From Acidobacteriota bacterium (GTDB lineage Bacteria > Acidobacteriota > Vicinamibacteria > Vicinamibacterales > JAKQTR01): 64,000 bases of DNA. Shown piece by piece: positions 1 to 12,705 of the stretch. The notes beneath the pieces were generated by a model. It made no database searches and was not told where the DNA came from. It saw only the letters and a list, made by a program, of their open reading frames with translations. The position numbers were made by a program, and so were the translations under genes. The DNA is taken from NCBI GenBank assembly GCA_026393755.1, contig JAPKZO010000040.1:165311-229310 (forward strand). The letters run 5' to 3'. Position 1 is the first letter of the stretch, and each line of letters starts with the position of its first letter.

Positions 1-3000
1 ATCGACCAGCGACCGCAATCCGTCCGGATACCGCAACTCCATCGATTCGCCGCTGGCCGTCACATCCAGTACGGAGGGCCACAGTCCGTTCAGCAGGATA
101 CGGCCGGCGAACTTCACGTTTCCGCCGCCCACCTTCGCGACGACCTCGTCAAACCGGATGCTGTTGCCGGCGAACGTGATCGGGCCGTTGAGATTCTCGA
201 TGGCATGCGGCAGGAACATATTTCGAAGCCGCCCGTTGTCGAGAATCGCGCTGCCGCCGATCTGGGGGTGATCGATGTCTCCCGTCACATCGGCGGTGAG
301 TTCGGCGCGTCCCGATCCTCTGATGTTCCCGGAGAACATCTGCAGGATGCCAAGATTGGCGTCGCCTCTGGCGTGGATCCCGATCTGGCGTCGTGCGAAG
401 TCCACGGTCCCGGACACGCCAAGCCGGGTCTCGTCGCCGGTCAGGTTGAACTGGTGGACCTGGACCGTGCTCTGACCGACGCCGATGTCGATGACGCCGT
501 CGTTCCGGAGCGAGTAGTCGAAGAGGCTCAGATCGACCTTGTCGACGACCGCGCGCGCGACAATCCCGTCGAGGTTCCCGAGCGTGCCGCTGATGCGAAC
601 GGTGCCGCTCACAATCGCCCTGGCAAACGGCGACAGGTTCGCCGCAAAGAGCCGCGCGTACGGATCCAGGGACGTGTCGGTGACCCTCAGCGTGATGTCG
701 CCCGGATAACTGAAGGATCGGCGGTTCACCGTGCCGGCCATTGAGGCCCCGAGCCGCGTCGAGCCCGCCTGCAACTCGAAGTTGACATTGTCGCCGCGCA
801 TGCCGATCTTGCCGGTCACGAGGTCGGCGAGCCCCTCGTCGCCGACGTACAGGTCGCGAATGTGGCCGGTGACGTCGTACTCCATGTTGAGGAACACGCC
901 GCTTCCGCCGGCCTTGAAGTCGATCAGGCCGGTCGGCGGCGCCAACGGAAAGCGCAACGCGTCGACGGTGTCGACCGGAATCTGGCGCCCCTCCGCGCTG
1001 AACGAATACGAGCCGGCCCAGGTGATGTGGGCGGCGCCGGTGATGAGCCCGGTCCCCTTCCGGAGCTCGAGGCCGTCGAACCGGGCGCCAGCACCTTCGA
1101 AGCGAATGGCGGAGGTGGCACTGTCGAATCTCTCGCCGTACGTCTCGGCCGACGAGACATCGGCGCGGCCGAAGCCGAAGGGCTCCAAGTACGCGCCGTA
1201 GAGGTGGAATTCGCCCGAGAGCCCTCCGTTCATCGGATACTCATCGAGTTCGAAGAAATGCCGCACGTCAATCAACGGCCACTTGTGGGTCGTGAACCGC
1301 GCGTTGATCTGCTCGCCTCCGTCCGGACGCGGGAACCCGAGCGAGAACCGCCCCTCGATGCGCATCTCGGCAATGCCCTTGCGAATCACCGCGTCGGCGA
1401 TGTCGGCATAAGAGTTCTCGTAGATCACGTGGCTCTGCGCGGTGCCCCACTCGACGTCCCAGGCGCGCATCCGGCGCCCGGCCATCATGCCCTCGATCCG
1501 CGGCTTCCAGATGGCATTCAGCAGAACACCGTCAAACGTCCCCACCCCGCCGACTTCGATCGGCCTGGTCTTCGAGCCGAACGCCGTCAGGATGCCGGAC
1601 AGCAGGGAATCACTCTCCTGCCAGTCCGAACTGGTCACGTGGAAGGGAAGGATCGAACGCAGCCCGTAGGCGGTTCGACCCCTGAACTCGACGTAGCTCG
1701 CGCGGGTCGCCAGATGGCTTGGCGCCAGATCGACCCATTCGGGCCCGAACGTGTAGTGGACTTCGCCGCCGAACGGCACGTGCCCGAGCGGGGGAAACGG
1801 ATCGCCGTACACGTGGGCGAACGAGGGCTCAGGCAGCACCGCGGGAAGGGCCCGGCCCCGGAGCGTCACGCGCGGCGGCGCCTCAACGGTCACGTCGCCG
1901 AATCCGGAGTGCCCGGAGTACTTCCCGATCGCCCACTCCATCAGATTTCGTCCCGTCGCGCGGCCCGCGAACCGAATCCCGTCAAACTCCATCGCGTCGG
2001 AGAACTCCTCGAGATCGACGCCCTCATAGATCGTATCGAGTCGCGCCGTGCCGGGCGTCTTCTGCCCAAGCGGATCCATCACGTACGTCAGGGCCATGGA
2101 CCCGCCGTAGAAGCGCGAATGGAACTGGGACACATCCAGACGCCATGGCGTCCATACCAGCGCCCCGGTGACATCGAGAAAGTGGTACCGGTTGAGGGCG
2201 CTGTCGGCGCTCGAAAAGGTCCCGGCCACCTCGTGTCCACCCTTGAACAGGCGGAACGTTCCCTTGAACTGCATCACACCCGACAAGGTGAATTGATCGT
2301 GCGCCCAGAAGATCTCGCGCACGTGGGGCATCGGGATGGTCGACCGCAGAATCGCGAAGCGCATCTCGGGCCAGCGGGCCACGTTGACAACGCCCGTGCA
2401 CAGCGTCTCCGCGCCGTACGTGTTCAATTCAACCCGATCGAACAGAATCTTGCCGCCGTCGATCCTGAACCACGTATTCATCGCCGCCGACATGGGCTCG
2501 TACTGGCCGATGGTGATGACGCTCCCCGACGATCGCGACGTCCCGCGATACCCCGCGAGATTCATCACCGTGATGTCGAGGTTGCGGGCCACGGTGCTCC
2601 AGTTCCGGTGATCGTCGTAGGTGAACTGGCCCCGATATGCATGCACGTAACTGGCAGACACGCGGATCGGGCTGGGGCTCCCGCGGGGCGTGGTCGACCT
2701 GAGCCGCGGCAGGTTGTTGCGATCACCAGGCCACGTTTCGACCGCCGCCCGCCAGTCCGAGATCTCCGCGCTCTCGATGATCAACTGGCGGCGCAGCAGC
2801 GACCACAACGGCATCGACACGACGATCTCCCGCGCTTCGAAAAACGGCGCGTCTGTCCGCGAGAGGCCTTCGATAACGATGTCGTGCCCGACGAACCGAC
2901 CGCCGAAGAGGCGAATCGACAGCGTTCCGATGTGCACCGGGCGCTGCAACGTGGTGGTGGCGGCCGATTCGATCCACTGGCGCATCCCCGGCCCGAGCTC

Positions 3001-3105
3001 GACGCTGAAGCTGGTGACGATGCCGGCGGCGACGAGGGCGAGCGCGAGCACGGCGGCTCGTCTGGAGTGTCGCCATACGCCGCGTGCGAGGTCTCGCAGT
3101 CTCAT
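1..3105 (-). CDS. TamB/AsmA-like translocation and assembly protein, 3' end beyond the window
   Basis: The minus frame from an ATG at 3105 stays open for 1035 codons to base 1, so the C-terminus lies outside the window. The N-terminus is short and basic, followed by one hydrophobic segment (about residues 17-36), as expected for an inner-membrane anchor. The rest is a long repetitive beta-rich region with many GTV/GxV strand patterns. Near the window edge it carries the 'RYPDGLRSLVD' type of motif seen in TamB-like proteins of Acidobacteria. TamB proteins span the periplasm and help lipid transport or outer-membrane protein assembly. The start lies 13 bp after the biotin-carrier gene stop, so it is probably the last gene of the carboxylase operon. 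Family assignment is fairly sure; the cargo is unknown. Much larger open frames on the plus strand here are antisense shadows. Confidence 0.8.
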   Translation of the reverse strand, partial: MRLRDLARGVWRHSRRAAVLALALVAAGIVTSFSVELGPGMRQWIESAATTTLQRPVHIGTLSIRLFGGRFVGHDIVIEGLSRTDAPFFEAREIVVSMPLWSLLRRQLIIESAEISDWRAAVETWPGDRNNLPRLRSTTPRGSPSPIRVSASYVHAYRGQFTYDDHRNWSTVARNLDITVMNLAGYRGTSRSSGSVITIGQYEPMSAAMNTWFRIDGGKILFDRVELNTYGAETLCTGVVNVARWPEMRFAILRSTIPMPHVREIFWAHDQFTLSGVMQFKGTFRLFKGGHEVAGTFSSADSALNRYHFLDVTGALVWTPWRLDVSQFHSRFYGGSMALTYVMDPLGQKTPGTARLDTIYEGVDLEEFSDAMEFDGIRFAGRATGRNLMEWAIGKYSGHSGFGDVTVEAPPRVTLRGRALPAVLPEPSFAHVYGDPFPPLGHVPFGGEVHYTFGPEWVDLAPSHLATRASYVEFRGRTAYGLRSILPFHVTSSDWQESDSLLSGILTAFGSKTRPIEVGGVGTFDGVLLNAIWKPRIEGMMAGRRMRAWDVEWGTAQSHVIYENSYADIADAVIRKGIAEMRIEGRFSLGFPRPDGGEQINARFTTHKWPLIDVRHFFELDEYPMNGGLSGEFHLYGAYLEPFGFGRADVSSAETYGERFDSATSAIRFEGAGARFDGLELRKGTGLITGAAHITWAGSYSFSAEGRQIPVDTVDALRFPLAPPTGLIDFKAGGSGVFLNMEYDVTGHIRDLYVGDEGLADLVTGKIGMRGDNVNFELQAGSTRLGASMAGTVNRRSFSYPGDITLRVTDTSLDPYARLFAANLSPFARAIVSGTVRISGTLGNLDGIVARAVVDKVDLSLFDYSLRNDGVIDIGVGQSTVQVHQFNLTGDETRLGVSGTVDFARRQIGIHARGDANLGILQMFSGNIRGSGRAELTADVTGDIDHPQIGGSAILDNGRLRNMFLPHAIENLNGPITFAGNSIRFDEVVAKVGGGNVKFAGRILLNGLWPSVLDVTASGESMELRYPDGLRSLVD

Positions 3106-3118
3106 GTCCACGCAGGAC

Positions 3119-3634
3119 CTACTCGACGACAACGAGCAGGCGGCCAGCCTCGACCGAGGTTCCCTCGGTGACCGCCACATTGATGACGCGGCCATCCTTT
3201 GGCGAACGCAGTTCGTTCTCCATCTTCATGGCCTCGACCACGACCAATCCCTGCCGCGCCTTGACCTGATCGCCCGGCTTCACCAGCACCCTGATGACTT
3301 TGCCTGGCATCGGGGCAACGACTTGCTGGGTCCCGACGGCCTGGGCCGCCTGCGCGCCGCGCCCACCGAATCGGCCCGCTCCCGTGAGCCGCCGCGTGAT
3401 GGCAATCCCGCTCGCCAGATGCACGGCGAGATCGCCATCTGGTCCGGATGCCGCCACACCGACCTCCCGGCTGGCGTGCCCGCGTTCGGGGAAGATCAGC
3501 GAATAGGTGGCTCTGTCGACCACTGCCACGTCCGCCAGCCACGTTTCTCCGTCGCTGGTCACGTGATACGTCCCGTCCTTTATCTCCACCAGGACGGTGC
3601 GGGTTCGGCCGCCGATGTCGATCTGCAGTGTCAT
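3119..3634 (-). CDS. Biotin carboxyl carrier protein of an acyl-CoA carboxylase
   Basis: This 171-residue protein is the biotin carrier. Its C-terminal 75 residues form a biotinyl domain with the attachment motif EAMKMEN; the biotinylated lysine is Lys137. A conserved APMPGKV strand precedes it. The N-terminal half resembles the BT-type linker domain that docks carrier to carboxyltransferase in propionyl- and methylcrotonyl-CoA carboxylases. I chose the ATG at 3634. The open frame continues upstream to 3901, but that part overlaps the biotin carboxylase gene and has no family similarity. It sits 23 bp after the biotin carboxylase stop and 13 bp before tamB, so the genes are surely co-transcribed. 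Here carrier and carboxylase are separate genes rather than the fused alpha subunit common in PCC and MCC. Confidence 0.88.
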   Translation of the reverse strand: MTLQIDIGGRTRTVLVEIKDGTYHVTSDGETWLADVAVVDRATYSLIFPERGHASREVGVAASGPDGDLAVHLASGIAITRRLTGAGRFGGRGAQAAQAVGTQQVVAPMPGKVIRVLVKPGDQVKARQGLVVVEAMKMENELRSPKDGRVINVAVTEGTSVEAGRLLVVVE

Positions 3635-3657
3635 CGCGTGCTCCGGCACGAATGCGG

Positions 3658-5193
<1,536 letters not shown>

Positions 5194-5210
5194 GCCGTAG
5201 GTATTCTATG

Positions 5211-5236
5211 GCGAAATCACTCCGGGAGTGATTTCG

Positions 5237-5237
<1 letters not shown>
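5211..5237 (-). terminator. Perfect intercistronic hairpin between the carboxyltransferase and accC genes
   Basis: The arms GCGAAATCACTCC (5211-5223) and GGAGTGATTTCGC (5225-5237) are exact reverse complements around one base. The hairpin starts immediately after the TAG stop of the carboxyltransferase gene. No T-run follows, so it looks more like an mRNA-stabilising or attenuating structure that sets the subunit ratio than a full Rho-independent terminator. Confidence 0.6.
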
Positions 5238-6781
<1,544 letters not shown>

Positions 6782-6801
6782 GCTGTCGCTCCTTCTGCCG
6801 A

Positions 6802-7584
6802 CTAGTCTCGGTTTCTGATCGGATTGGTCAGCTCGCCGACGCCCTCGACTTTGATCGTGACGGTGTCTCCGTCCACGAGCGGCCCGATGCCGGACGGCGT
6901 GCCCGTGGAGATCACGTCACCGGGCAGCAGCGTCATGATCGCGCTGATGTACTCGATCAGTTCGGCTGCCGAAAACACCAGCTGATTCGTACGCGAACTC
7001 TGGCGCCTGACGCCGTTGACCCAGCCTTCGACAGCCAGATCGGCCGGATCGAGCCCCACTGCGATCGACGGCCCCAGCGCAGCAAACGTGTCGAACCCCT
7101 TGACGTGCGAATACTGGTAGCCGCGGTTCTGCATGTCGCGCGCGGTCACGTCGTTCGAACACGTGAGACCGAAGATGTACGCCCCGGCGTCGGCGGCGCT
7201 GACGCGCGTGGCCCGCCGCCCGATCACGATGCCCATCTCCGCCTCGTGATCGACGCGCCCGACACCGGGCGGCAACTGGATTGGGTCGCCCGGTCCAATC
7301 ACCGCGGTCGACGGCTTGAGAAACAGCATCGGCTCTTTGGGCAGCGGCTTGCCCTGCTCGGCGGCGTGGTCCCTGTAGTTCAGGCCGATCGCGACGATCT
7401 TGCTCGGGGCGATCGGGGCAATCAGCCGCACCGCCGGCGAAAACGCACCGGACTCGCCCTCGGCAACCCGATCCCCAAGGGTATAGCGGCCGAACAGATC
7501 ACCGACGACCAGTCTCAGTGTGCCGTCCCGCTCAATGGCGTGCCGGCGCTCGCCGTTCCACAGAATCCCGTAAATTCGATCCAT
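6802..7584 (-). CDS. Fumarylacetoacetate hydrolase family protein
   Basis: This 260-residue protein belongs to the FAH superfamily of metal-dependent hydrolases, isomerases and decarboxylases acting on beta-diketo acids. The catalytic fold is visible from about residue 60: [15 protein letters not shown], then the [11 protein letters not shown] metal-binding Glu pair, then [12 protein letters not shown], and finally the TGTPSGIG loop. The N-terminal 55 residues form the small domain usual in HpaG/YcgM-like members. Candidate reactions are acylpyruvate hydrolysis or 2-hydroxyhepta-2,4-dienedioate isomerisation; the sequence alone does not separate them. It lies 20 bp upstream of the carboxyltransferase gene in the same operon, which suggests catabolism of aromatic or amino acids feeding acyl-CoAs. 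The family call is secure and the substrate unknown. Confidence 0.85.
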   Translation of the reverse strand: MDRIYGILWNGERRHAIERDGTLRLVVGDLFGRYTLGDRVAEGESGAFSPAVRLIAPIAPSKIVAIGLNYRDHAAEQGKPLPKEPMLFLKPSTAVIGPGDPIQLPPGVGRVDHEAEMGIVIGRRATRVSAADAGAYIFGLTCSNDVTARDMQNRGYQYSHVKGFDTFAALGPSIAVGLDPADLAVEGWVNGVRRQSSRTNQLVFSAAELIEYISAIMTLLPGDVISTGTPSGIGPLVDGDTVTIKVEGVGELTNPIRNRD

Positions 7585-7607
7585 CGGTCAGATCCTCGCT
7601 GTTGAGC

Positions 7608-9068
7608 CTATCTCGCGGTTTCTTCGGTCTTGTTCGACATCGCGCTCTGATTGGGCGGTGACGCCCTGTCGATCGCCACGACGGCGTAGACGTAGCGGAC
7701 ACCGGCCGTGACGCTGGTATCGCGATACGTGGTCTCGGTGATAGGCGCCTTGAACAGGGCGGTGAACGGCCCGTCCGGCGTCGCACTGCGCAGGACCAGG
7801 TACCCTGCCAGATCCGGGGCATCCACGCCGGTCCAGATCAGGCTGATCGCGCCCGTGCTGGCGACGGCGGCCAACGCAGTCGGGGCGGGCGGCGGAACGC
7901 GGTCGGCCGGCGTCACACACGCGATCGGGGACGGGGCGCTTTCGGCGATCGCGGGAGTGGCCAGAGGCGCGACTCCGGCCGGCGGCGCAGTCAGCGCGGT
8001 CCCGGTCGTCACTTGCGTGGTCGCGCCAACGGTGTTGACCGTGCGCACCTGGTAACAGCGCTCGACGCCGAACTCGATCTTGTCGTCGACAAAACTCGGG
8101 ACGCTCAGAGGCTTGAGGTTGAGCGGCAGCGGCAACTCGGCAGGACGACTCCCACCGGTCTCGGCCGACGAGGACGACCGGCTCACCGCGTAGATGTTGT
8201 ACAACGGCAGCACGGGCAGCAGCATGCCGCGAGGCGCAGCGGGCAACAGGGGCGCCGCGCCCGGCCGCTCGATGGCGGCGGCGGCGCCCACGGGTGGATC
8301 CCAGGAAATCTCAAGGACCTTCCCATTCACTGCGAGCCGGGGCCGTCCGGGCGGCGGCGGCAGCGCGTCGAACGCAACCGCGAATCGGGGAGAGGGATTG
8401 CCGCGCTCGCCGCTGCGATTGACCGCGTACGCCAGATAGAAACGCCGCAGTCTGGCCTCGAGCACCGGTCCGCCAACCGGCAATTCCAGCCGTGAACCCT
8501 GTGACGGGTCACTGGTCGTCACCGTCGACGTCTTGATCAGTCTCCTGGGGATCGGCGTCGGCGCCATCGTTTCCGGCGTCAGCACCTCCGTGATTGTGAT
8601 GACGGCCCCCTGGTCGACGCCCGGCTCGGGCGGTTTCTCTTTCGCCGGCTTCTTCGTGGCAGCGGGTTTTTCCGTTACGTCGCGATCGGCCTCAGGATCG
8701 GGCGGCCTCCGCACGAGCACCTCGGACACCAGCGTCAGGTCGCGGACCTCGAGCCCCTCGATCTCCTTGAGCGCGGTGTACGCGTACACCTCGACGCGGC
8801 TGATGTCGGCCGGCTTCGTGTTGTCGGTATTGCCGGAGGGAACGGTCAAGCGGAGATACACGGTGTCGCCAGATCGGCGCGCCGTAAAATCCGAGAGCGG
8901 AGCCGGCGTCTTGACGATCGGGGCCAGCGGCGGCCCCTTCTTGCCGCACGCCGCGGGCACCAACCCGACCAGCAGCAGGATGAGCGCAGCCTCGGCCCGG
9001 AGCCAGCCGGCCGCCGTCACCATGGGGCGGGACGCGAGGACATCTGGCAGCATCAACGTCGGCTTCAC
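7608..9068 (-). CDS. Putative lipoprotein with fibronectin type III-like domains
   Basis: This 486-residue exported protein starts at the ATG overlapping the hslU stop by 4 bases, so its translation is probably coupled to hslU. A hydrophobic signal (about 22-40) ends in [10 protein letters not shown]. The CGKKGPP piece resembles the N-terminus of small LptM/YifL-type lipoproteins, although proline at the lipobox -3 position is atypical. A Pro/Lys-rich linker follows (about 120-150). Two to three beta-sandwich segments follow; the last (about 395-480) has clear Fn3 features such as [19 protein letters not shown] and the YVYAVVAID strand. It probably sits in the periplasm anchored to a membrane. 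Function is unknown. An alternative start at Met16 would give a more typical signal length. Confidence 0.7.
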   Translation of the reverse strand: MKPTLMLPDVLASRPMVTAAGWLRAEAALILLLVGLVPAACGKKGPPLAPIVKTPAPLSDFTARRSGDTVYLRLTVPSGNTDNTKPADISRVEVYAYTALKEIEGLEVRDLTLVSEVLVRRPPDPEADRDVTEKPAATKKPAKEKPPEPGVDQGAVITITEVLTPETMAPTPIPRRLIKTSTVTTSDPSQGSRLELPVGGPVLEARLRRFYLAYAVNRSGERGNPSPRFAVAFDALPPPPGRPRLAVNGKVLEISWDPPVGAAAAIERPGAAPLLPAAPRGMLLPVLPLYNIYAVSRSSSSAETGGSRPAELPLPLNLKPLSVPSFVDDKIEFGVERCYQVRTVNTVGATTQVTTGTALTAPPAGVAPLATPAIAESAPSPIACVTPADRVPPPAPTALAAVASTGAISLIWTGVDAPDLAGYLVLRSATPDGPFTALFKAPITETTYRDTSVTAGVRYVYAVVAIDRASPPNQSAMSNKTEETAR

Positions 9069-10438
9069 AGGATGTACCGGCTCAGATCCTCGTTCTTCAC
9101 GATGTCCCCAAGCATGTGGTCCACATAATCGGCATCAATCGTAATCGATTTCTCCACGCGATCGGGCCCCTCGAACGAAATGACGTCGAGCAGCTTTTCC
9201 ATCACAGTGTGCAGCCGGCGGGCCCCGATATTCTCGGTCCGCTCGTTGACCATGGCCGCCAGGGCCGCGATGCGCTCGATCGCGCCATCGGTAAAGGCCA
9301 GTGTCAGCCCTTCGGTGGCCATCAACGCCACGTACTGGGTGATGAGCGCATGGCGCGGCTCACGCAGGATCCGGACGAACTCATCCCGGCCGAGGGGTTC
9401 GAGTTCCACGCGAATCGGGAACCGACCCTGCAGCTCCGGAATCAGGTCGGATGGTTTCGACACATGGAACGCGCCAGCCGCAATGAACAGGATGTGATCG
9501 GTCCGCACGATGCCGTGCTTGGTGTTGACGGTGGTGCCCTCGACAATCGGGAGGATGTCGCGCTGCACGCCCTCGCGGCTGACATCCGGACCGTGGCCGC
9601 CCTCGCGCCCGGCGATCTTGTCGATCTCGTCGACGAAAATGATGCCGCCCTGCTCGACCCGTTCGATGGCCGTGCGCGCCACGGTCTCCATGTCCACCAG
9701 TTTCTGCTGCTCTTCCTGGATCAGGTGGACCCGGGCATCCGGCACCTTCATGCTGCTGCTTCCCTTGCGTCCCTGGAACAGACCGGGCAGCATGTCCTTG
9801 AGATTGAGGCCGATCTCCTCCATTGACGATCCGCCCACCACCTGCATCATCGGCAGGCTCTGCTCGCGCAACTCCAGTTCGACGGTACGCTCGTCGAGCT
9901 TGCCCTCCCGCAGTTGCGCCCGCAGCCATTCGCGCGTCTGGCCCGCGTGTTCGTGTCTCGCCGCCTCGTCGTCTGCGGACGCCGGGGGCCGAGGCGGCAG
10001 CAGCAGATCCAGCAGTCGTTCCTCGGCACGCTCTTCGGCCATCGCCTGCACGTCGCGGTAGCGCTCGTCGCGCACCATGCCGACCGCGATCTCGACCAGG
10101 TCGCGAATCATCGACTCGACGTCGCGGCCGACGTAGCCCACTTCGGTGAACCGCGAGGCCTCGACCTTGAGAAACGGTGACTGCGCCAGCCGCGCGAGGC
10201 GCCGCGCGATTTCGGTCTTGCCCACGCCGGTCGGGCCGATCATGAGGATGTTCTTCGGCATCACCTCATCAGCCAGATCCTTCGGCAGATGCTGTCGTCT
10301 GAGCCTGTTTCGAAGGGCAATCGCGACGGCGCGTTTGGCCTGGTGCTGCCCGACGACGAACTTGTCGAGTTCGGCGACGATCTGGCGGGGGGTCATAGCC
10401 GACCCGAAGGGCGTGAGCGACGACGGATGGATGGGCAT
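9065..10438 (-). CDS. hslU: ATP-dependent protease ATPase subunit HslU
   Basis: HslU is the AAA+ unfoldase ring that feeds substrates to the HslV peptidase. The protein has Walker [10 protein letters not shown] (68-76), the GYVGRDVES pore loop, a long I-domain insertion, the Walker B stretch [10 protein letters not shown], and the sensor and C-terminal region ending in EDLSRYIL, the conserved tail that inserts into HslV. At 457 residues it has normal length. The first ATG at 10438 gives a 14-residue leader before [13 protein letters not shown]; the ATG at 10396 may be the true start, and neither has a convincing ribosome-binding site. It follows hslV by 4 bp (or 46 bp with the later start). 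Identity is certain. Confidence 0.96.
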   Translation of the reverse strand: MPIHPSSLTPFGSAMTPRQIVAELDKFVVGQHQAKRAVAIALRNRLRRQHLPKDLADEVMPKNILMIGPTGVGKTEIARRLARLAQSPFLKVEASRFTEVGYVGRDVESMIRDLVEIAVGMVRDERYRDVQAMAEERAEERLLDLLLPPRPPASADDEAARHEHAGQTREWLRAQLREGKLDERTVELELREQSLPMMQVVGGSSMEEIGLNLKDMLPGLFQGRKGSSSMKVPDARVHLIQEEQQKLVDMETVARTAIERVEQGGIIFVDEIDKIAGREGGHGPDVSREGVQRDILPIVEGTTVNTKHGIVRTDHILFIAAGAFHVSKPSDLIPELQGRFPIRVELEPLGRDEFVRILREPRHALITQYVALMATEGLTLAFTDGAIERIAALAAMVNERTENIGARRLHTVMEKLLDVISFEGPDRVEKSITIDADYVDHMLGDIVKNEDLSRYIL

Positions 10439-10442
10439 GGGG

Positions 10443-11006
10443 CTAGGCGCTCGGCTCAGGCTGCTGCGAAGTGATGGCCAACTCTTCGATCGTGAACCGG
10501 GTATTCGTGTAGATGCAGATCTCGGCGGTCAGCCCCATCGCGATCTCCGCGATCGTCCGGGCGTCAAACGCCGTGTTGCGCGCGAGGGCCCGTGCTGCCG
10601 CCACCGCATACATCCCGCCCGCGCCGATACCCACAATGCCGTCGTCCGGTTCGATCAAATCGCCGGTGCCCGAGAGCAGGAACGTCGATTTCTGGTCCGC
10701 GACCGCCAGCATCGCCTCGAGGCGCCGGAGCGCCCGATCGGTCCGCCAGTCCTTCGCCAGCTCAACGGCCGACCGTTCGAGGTTGCCGCGATACTGATCG
10801 AGCTTGGCTTCGAAACGCGAGAACAACGCGAACGAATCGGCGGCCGAACCGGCAAATCCCGCCAGTACCCGGTCGTTGTAGAGGCGGCGGATCTTCCGCG
10901 CGCCATGCTTGACGACGGTCGCTCCAAGCGTCACCTGGCCGTCGCTCGCCATCACCACGCGGTCCAAGTGACGGACCGTCAGAATCGTCGTCGCGTGAAT
11001 CATCAT
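10443..11006 (-). CDS. hslV: ATP-dependent protease subunit HslV with a short N-terminal propeptide
   Basis: This is the threonine peptidase subunit of the HslUV complex, 187 residues. The core matches the family: [45 protein letters not shown], and EICIYTN near the end. In E. coli the catalytic Thr follows Met1 directly. Here MMIHA precedes the Thr-Thr pair, so Thr6 should be the nucleophile after processing. B. subtilis CodW has a similar FHATTI beginning. Two adjacent ATG codons (11006 and 11003) could start it. The gene leads a minus-strand run that continues through hslU, the lipoprotein and probably the carboxylase genes. Identity is certain; the mode of maturation is inferred. Confidence 0.95.
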   Translation of the reverse strand: MMIHATTILTVRHLDRVVMASDGQVTLGATVVKHGARKIRRLYNDRVLAGFAGSAADSFALFSRFEAKLDQYRGNLERSAVELAKDWRTDRALRRLEAMLAVADQKSTFLLSGTGDLIEPDDGIVGIGAGGMYAVAAARALARNTAFDARTIAEIAMGLTAEICIYTNTRFTIEELAITSQQPEPSA

Positions 11007-11318
11007 GGGGTCAGATCCAGGACATTACCTTCTCTGGCATTTTGGATCGACCGCAGGCCAAAACGCCATGGCTGTATGCGTAAATCGGAGGATGTTGTGC
11101 TGTCGATCCGACCCGACCAGTTGTCGTGACCTCGTTGACTGTCAGGAATACCGGACAACCGACGCGTCAACCTGCCACCGGAACTGGACAAGCAGACGGC
11201 GAAGGCGTAGATTTTGGAGGGATCCAGTCGAGCCTGCCTGGCAATGGACTTGCTTAAGCTGTTGCAGGCGACGGTGGATCGTGTCCCTCCGCGGTCCGTT
11301 TCGGCAAAGGAGCGCATC
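11007..11318. other. 312-bp divergent intergenic region upstream of hslV and the PEGA-like gene
   Basis: No convincing gene is present. Short open frames on both strands lack family similarity. The stretch contains an 11-bp inverted repeat with one mismatch (TGGCATTTTGG at 11035-11045, CCAAAACGCCA at 11058-11068) close to the hslV start. It must hold the promoters of both flanking genes, but I see no confident -35/-10 pair. The plus-strand gene has a good ribosome-binding site, AAAGGAG at 11306-11312. Confidence 0.5.
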
Positions 11319-12308
11319 ATGACTCGGTTCAACTCCGGCGTCATCATCCTGGCGGGTACGGCTCTGCTACTTACCGTCCCATCGGGCTGGGCGTTCGCTC
11401 AGGCTAGACCCACCGAACAGGCTAGACCCACCGAACAGGCCAGACCCACCGAACAGAGCAGCCCCAGGGAATCTGGACCGGTCGCCCGAGGCGCCGAGCG
11501 CGGCCCGTCGACGCCGGGCCCATCCAGCGCGGGCGCCGGGGCAGCCGTCCCAAATAGCGGAGGGATGCCATCATCGTCCGGCGGGTCGGTTGGGAGCAGC
11601 GGCAGTCCCGCCTCGTATGGCGGGTCGGCGAACTATCGCGACTCCCGGCGTCGCGACAGCGCGGGTGACCCCCGCTCGGCTAATGCTCCGACCACCGAGG
11701 CCTCGCCGTGGTATTCCCGGCCGCGCGGGAACAGTCCGGTCACGGGCACGGCGACGGTAAGGACGACGCCGGCTGGTGGCACCGGCACCCAGTTGCCTGG
11801 CGGATCCTATAGCAATCCCTGGTATGGGCCGTACTACGGTTCGTACCCGGGCTATTACGGATCGGGTGGCTACTACGGAAACTACGGTTGGGGAATGTTC
11901 GGCCTCGGCACGTCGTACTTCTTCGACCCGTTCTGGATGAGCTACGGAGGATACCCTGGCTATGGCTATGGCAGTGGCTACGGCTATGGCAGTGGCTATG
12001 GCAGTGGCTACGGCGACGTGTACGGTGGCGGGTATGGCTGGAGTACGCCCAGCGGATTCGCGCCTTCGACGCGCATGATGGGCAGTATCAGGCTCAAGGT
12101 CAAGCCGAACCAGGCCGCCGTGTACGTCGACGGCTACTACTCCGGACGAGTGGATGATTTTGATGGCGTCTTCCAGAAGTTGCGGCTCGAGCCCGGGCCC
12201 CACAAGATCGAGATTTCGGCGCAAGGGTTCCAGTCGATTTCGTTCGACGTGAACATCCGCGTCGGAGAGAACATCAACTACCAGGGCGTGCTCGAGACCA
12301 TCAGATAG
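11319..12308 (+). CDS. Secreted YG-rich, low-complexity protein with a C-terminal PEGA-like domain
   Basis: I place the start at the ATG at 11319, preceded by AAAGGAG six bases upstream; the open frame extends further up without support. The 329-residue product has a signal peptide (about 1-27, ending AFAQA). Three perfect ARPTEQ hexapeptides follow, then a Ser/Gly/Pro-rich region, then a Tyr/Gly-rich segment (about 165-240) with repeated GYGSGYG units. The last 80 residues resemble a PEGA domain: IRLKVKPNQAAVYVDGYYSG, then a GPHKIEISAQGF strand. PEGA domains are surface or periplasmic beta modules. The YG-rich part is likely flexible or self-associating. Function is unknown; a cell-surface or extracellular role is likely. 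Confidence 0.8.
   Translation: MTRFNSGVIILAGTALLLTVPSGWAFAQARPTEQARPTEQARPTEQSSPRESGPVARGAERGPSTPGPSSAGAGAAVPNSGGMPSSSGGSVGSSGSPASYGGSANYRDSRRRDSAGDPRSANAPTTEASPWYSRPRGNSPVTGTATVRTTPAGGTGTQLPGGSYSNPWYGPYYGSYPGYYGSGGYYGNYGWGMFGLGTSYFFDPFWMSYGGYPGYGYGSGYGYGSGYGSGYGDVYGGGYGWSTPSGFAPSTRMMGSIRLKVKPNQAAVYVDGYYSGRVDDFDGVFQKLRLEPGPHKIEISAQGFQSISFDVNIRVGENINYQGVLETIR
11402..11455 (+). repeat. Three tandem 18-bp units inside the PEGA-like gene
   Basis: The unit GGCTAGACCCACCGAACA occurs three times head to tail, the third copy with one substitution. It encodes the ARPTEQ repeats just after the signal peptide. An in-frame 18-bp unit can gain or lose copies by slippage without breaking the gene. Confidence 0.9.
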
Positions 12309-12318
12309 CAGACACTTC

Positions 12319-12705
12319 GTGCTCCGACTGGTCGCCGCGCTTTCGGCCGTTTATGACCTCCTCGTCGGGGCCGCCCTGCTCGCGGGGCGGCCTCTTCTTG
12401 TACAGCTGTTCGGCGTGCCGGCTCCGGTTCCGCCGATTCATGCGGATCTGAATGGGCTCTTTACGCTGGCCATCGGGATCGGGTACCTGCTGCCCTATCG
12501 CGACCCGGAGCGGTATCGCGCGTATCTGTGGCTGATGGGACCCGGCCTGAAGGGTGCCGGGGCGACGCTCTTCGTGCTGGACTATCTGTGGCGCGGATCG
12601 CCGGCGTCGTTCCTGCTATTCGCGGTGGGTGATGGCTCGCTCGCTCTACTGACGCTCTGGGCGCTGGTCCGATCTCACTCTTTCCGTCTGCCCCAGAACA
12701 GGTAG
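12319..12705 (+). CDS. Small four-helix membrane protein of unknown function
   Basis: This 128-residue protein starts at a GTG 10 bp after the PEGA-like gene stop, so the two probably share a transcript. Four hydrophobic segments are visible (about 3-23, 45-60, 72-87 and 95-115) with short polar loops, including YRDPERYRAYLW between the second and third. The pattern resembles small DoxX-like or uncharacterised inner-membrane proteins, but I recognise no family motif. Its last 31 bp overlap the 3' end of the convergent APC permease gene. It could equally be an unannotated membrane partner of the secreted protein upstream; I see nothing that decides this. Confidence 0.65.
   Translation: MLRLVAALSAVYDLLVGAALLAGRPLLVQLFGVPAPVPPIHADLNGLFTLAIGIGYLLPYRDPERYRAYLWLMGPGLKGAGATLFVLDYLWRGSPASFLLFAVGDGSLALLTLWALVRSHSFRLPQNR

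Noticed and set aside
862-3171. 769-codon open frame on the plus strand
   Set aside because: It is antisense to the TamB-like gene; its translation is Arg/Pro/His-rich with no domain, whereas the minus frame is beta-rich and family-like. High GC content produces such long shadows.
11007-11318. Short open frames between hslV and the PEGA-like gene as a relic gene or mobile element
   Set aside because: No transposase motif, no terminal repeats and no family similarity; only a weak inverted repeat is present.
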